This document shows, one piece after another, positions 6,054 through 6,128 of a DNA stretch of 6,128 nt. Source of the stretch: WVXT01 sp964403285 (GTDB lineage Bacteria > UBA6262 > WVXT01); the NCBI GenBank assembly GCA_964403285.1, contig CAYOFG010000077.1, positions 1 through 6,128 on the forward strand, in the 5' to 3' direction. The notes below the pieces were generated by a model, which saw nothing but the letters and a program-made list of their open reading frames with translations, searched no databases and was not told the origin of the DNA. The position numbers and the translations under genes were made by a program. How positions within the stretch are numbered: the first letter of the stretch is position 1; every line of letters begins with the position of its first letter.

Positions 6054-6108
6054 TGGAGTAGCGAAACTTGTTTCGCGTTAATAACGCAGAGCAAGCTCTG
6101 CTACTCCA
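6054..6108. repeat. Four-armed cruciform-like palindromic element
   Basis: An outer stem TGGAGTAGC (6054-6062) pairs with GCTACTCCA (6100-6108). Between them lie three perfect hairpins in a row: GCGAAAC/GTTTCGC (6061-6076, TT loop), GCGTTA/TAACGC (6075-6087, single-A loop) and GCAGAGC/GCTCTGC (6086-6101, AA loop). Each neighbouring pair of stems shares a GC dinucleotide (6061-6062, 6075-6076, 6086-6087, 6100-6101). Every base of the 55 is therefore in or inside a stem, and the junction pairs can be traded between arms. No coding potential is apparent. Its function is unknown to me; it is probably an interspersed repeat, but only one copy is in view. Confidence 0.8.
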
Positions 6109-6117
6109 TAATTTTTT
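6054..6117 (+). terminator. Possible intrinsic terminator for the penicillin-binding protein gene
   Basis: The branched palindrome ends at 6108 and is followed by TAA and then six T residues (6112-6117). A strong stem with a T-run a few bases later could stop transcription reading right. The T-run is offset by three bases from the outer stem and ten from the last inner hairpin, so the call is tentative. Confidence 0.4.
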
Positions 6118-6128
6118 GGAGTCCTCCC
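6117..6128 (+). repeat. Direct repeat, copy 2, cut by the window edge
   Basis: Identical over 12 bases to 6028-6039. The upstream context differs (TTTTT here, AAAAATC there). Continuation into GAAAGGGAGGA beyond 6128 would show that hairpin and cruciform form a composite unit repeated in tandem. Confidence 0.7.

Noticed and set aside
6054..6108. tRNA or tRNA-like gene from the four-armed fold
   Set aside because: At 55 bases it is too short, the loops are one or two bases instead of seven-base anticodon and T loops, and no T-loop GTTCRA-type sequence is present.

Overview
The window looks like chromosomal DNA from a bacterium of moderate, slightly AT-leaning composition. It has ordinary sigma-70-type promoters, Shine-Dalgarno sites and tightly packed genes. 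The sequence does not identify the species. Short 'TTGCGAG...GAAGCAATCT' inverted repeats and branched intergenic palindromes are the kind I associate with environmental and candidate-phylum bacteria, but that is recollection, not a search result. I see no phage, plasmid, CRISPR, rRNA or tRNA features.

Left part (42-3545, minus strand): a compact three-gene carbohydrate operon. In transcription order it encodes a 400-residue transaldolase-family protein, a DapA/NanA-superfamily class I aldolase, and an FGGY-family sugar kinase. The first gap is 25 bp, and the second and third genes overlap by 4 bp (ATGA). A near-consensus promoter (TTGACA, 17 bp, TAGAAT) lies just upstream and fixes the start of the first gene. 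The aldolase keeps the Schiff-base lysine and catalytic tyrosine but lacks residues typical of dihydrodipicolinate synthase. The set therefore reads as sugar or sugar-acid catabolism (a kinase plus two lysine-dependent aldolase-type enzymes), not lysine synthesis. The exact substrate cannot be read from the sequence.

Middle (3546-3861): a divergent intergenic region of about 316 bp. It holds the operon promoter, a 154-bp nested inverted-repeat element, a second promoter (TTTACA, 16 bp, extended -10 TGG-TATAAT) reading right, and a solo half-copy of the repeat. The half-copy ends exactly at the preferred ATG of the next gene, so it supplies that gene's leader and putative ribosome binding site.

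Right part (3862-6015, plus strand): a complete bifunctional class A penicillin-binding protein (glycosyltransferase plus transpeptidase) with all catalytic motifs intact. It is followed by a dense cluster of palindromes: a GAAA-loop hairpin, a four-armed cruciform-like element with shared GC dinucleotides at each junction, a T-run, and the start of a second copy of the hairpin's left arm at the window edge.

I find no obvious new defence or mobile system. The most unusual material is the repeat architecture on both sides of the penicillin-binding protein gene; the gene set of the sugar operon comes next.
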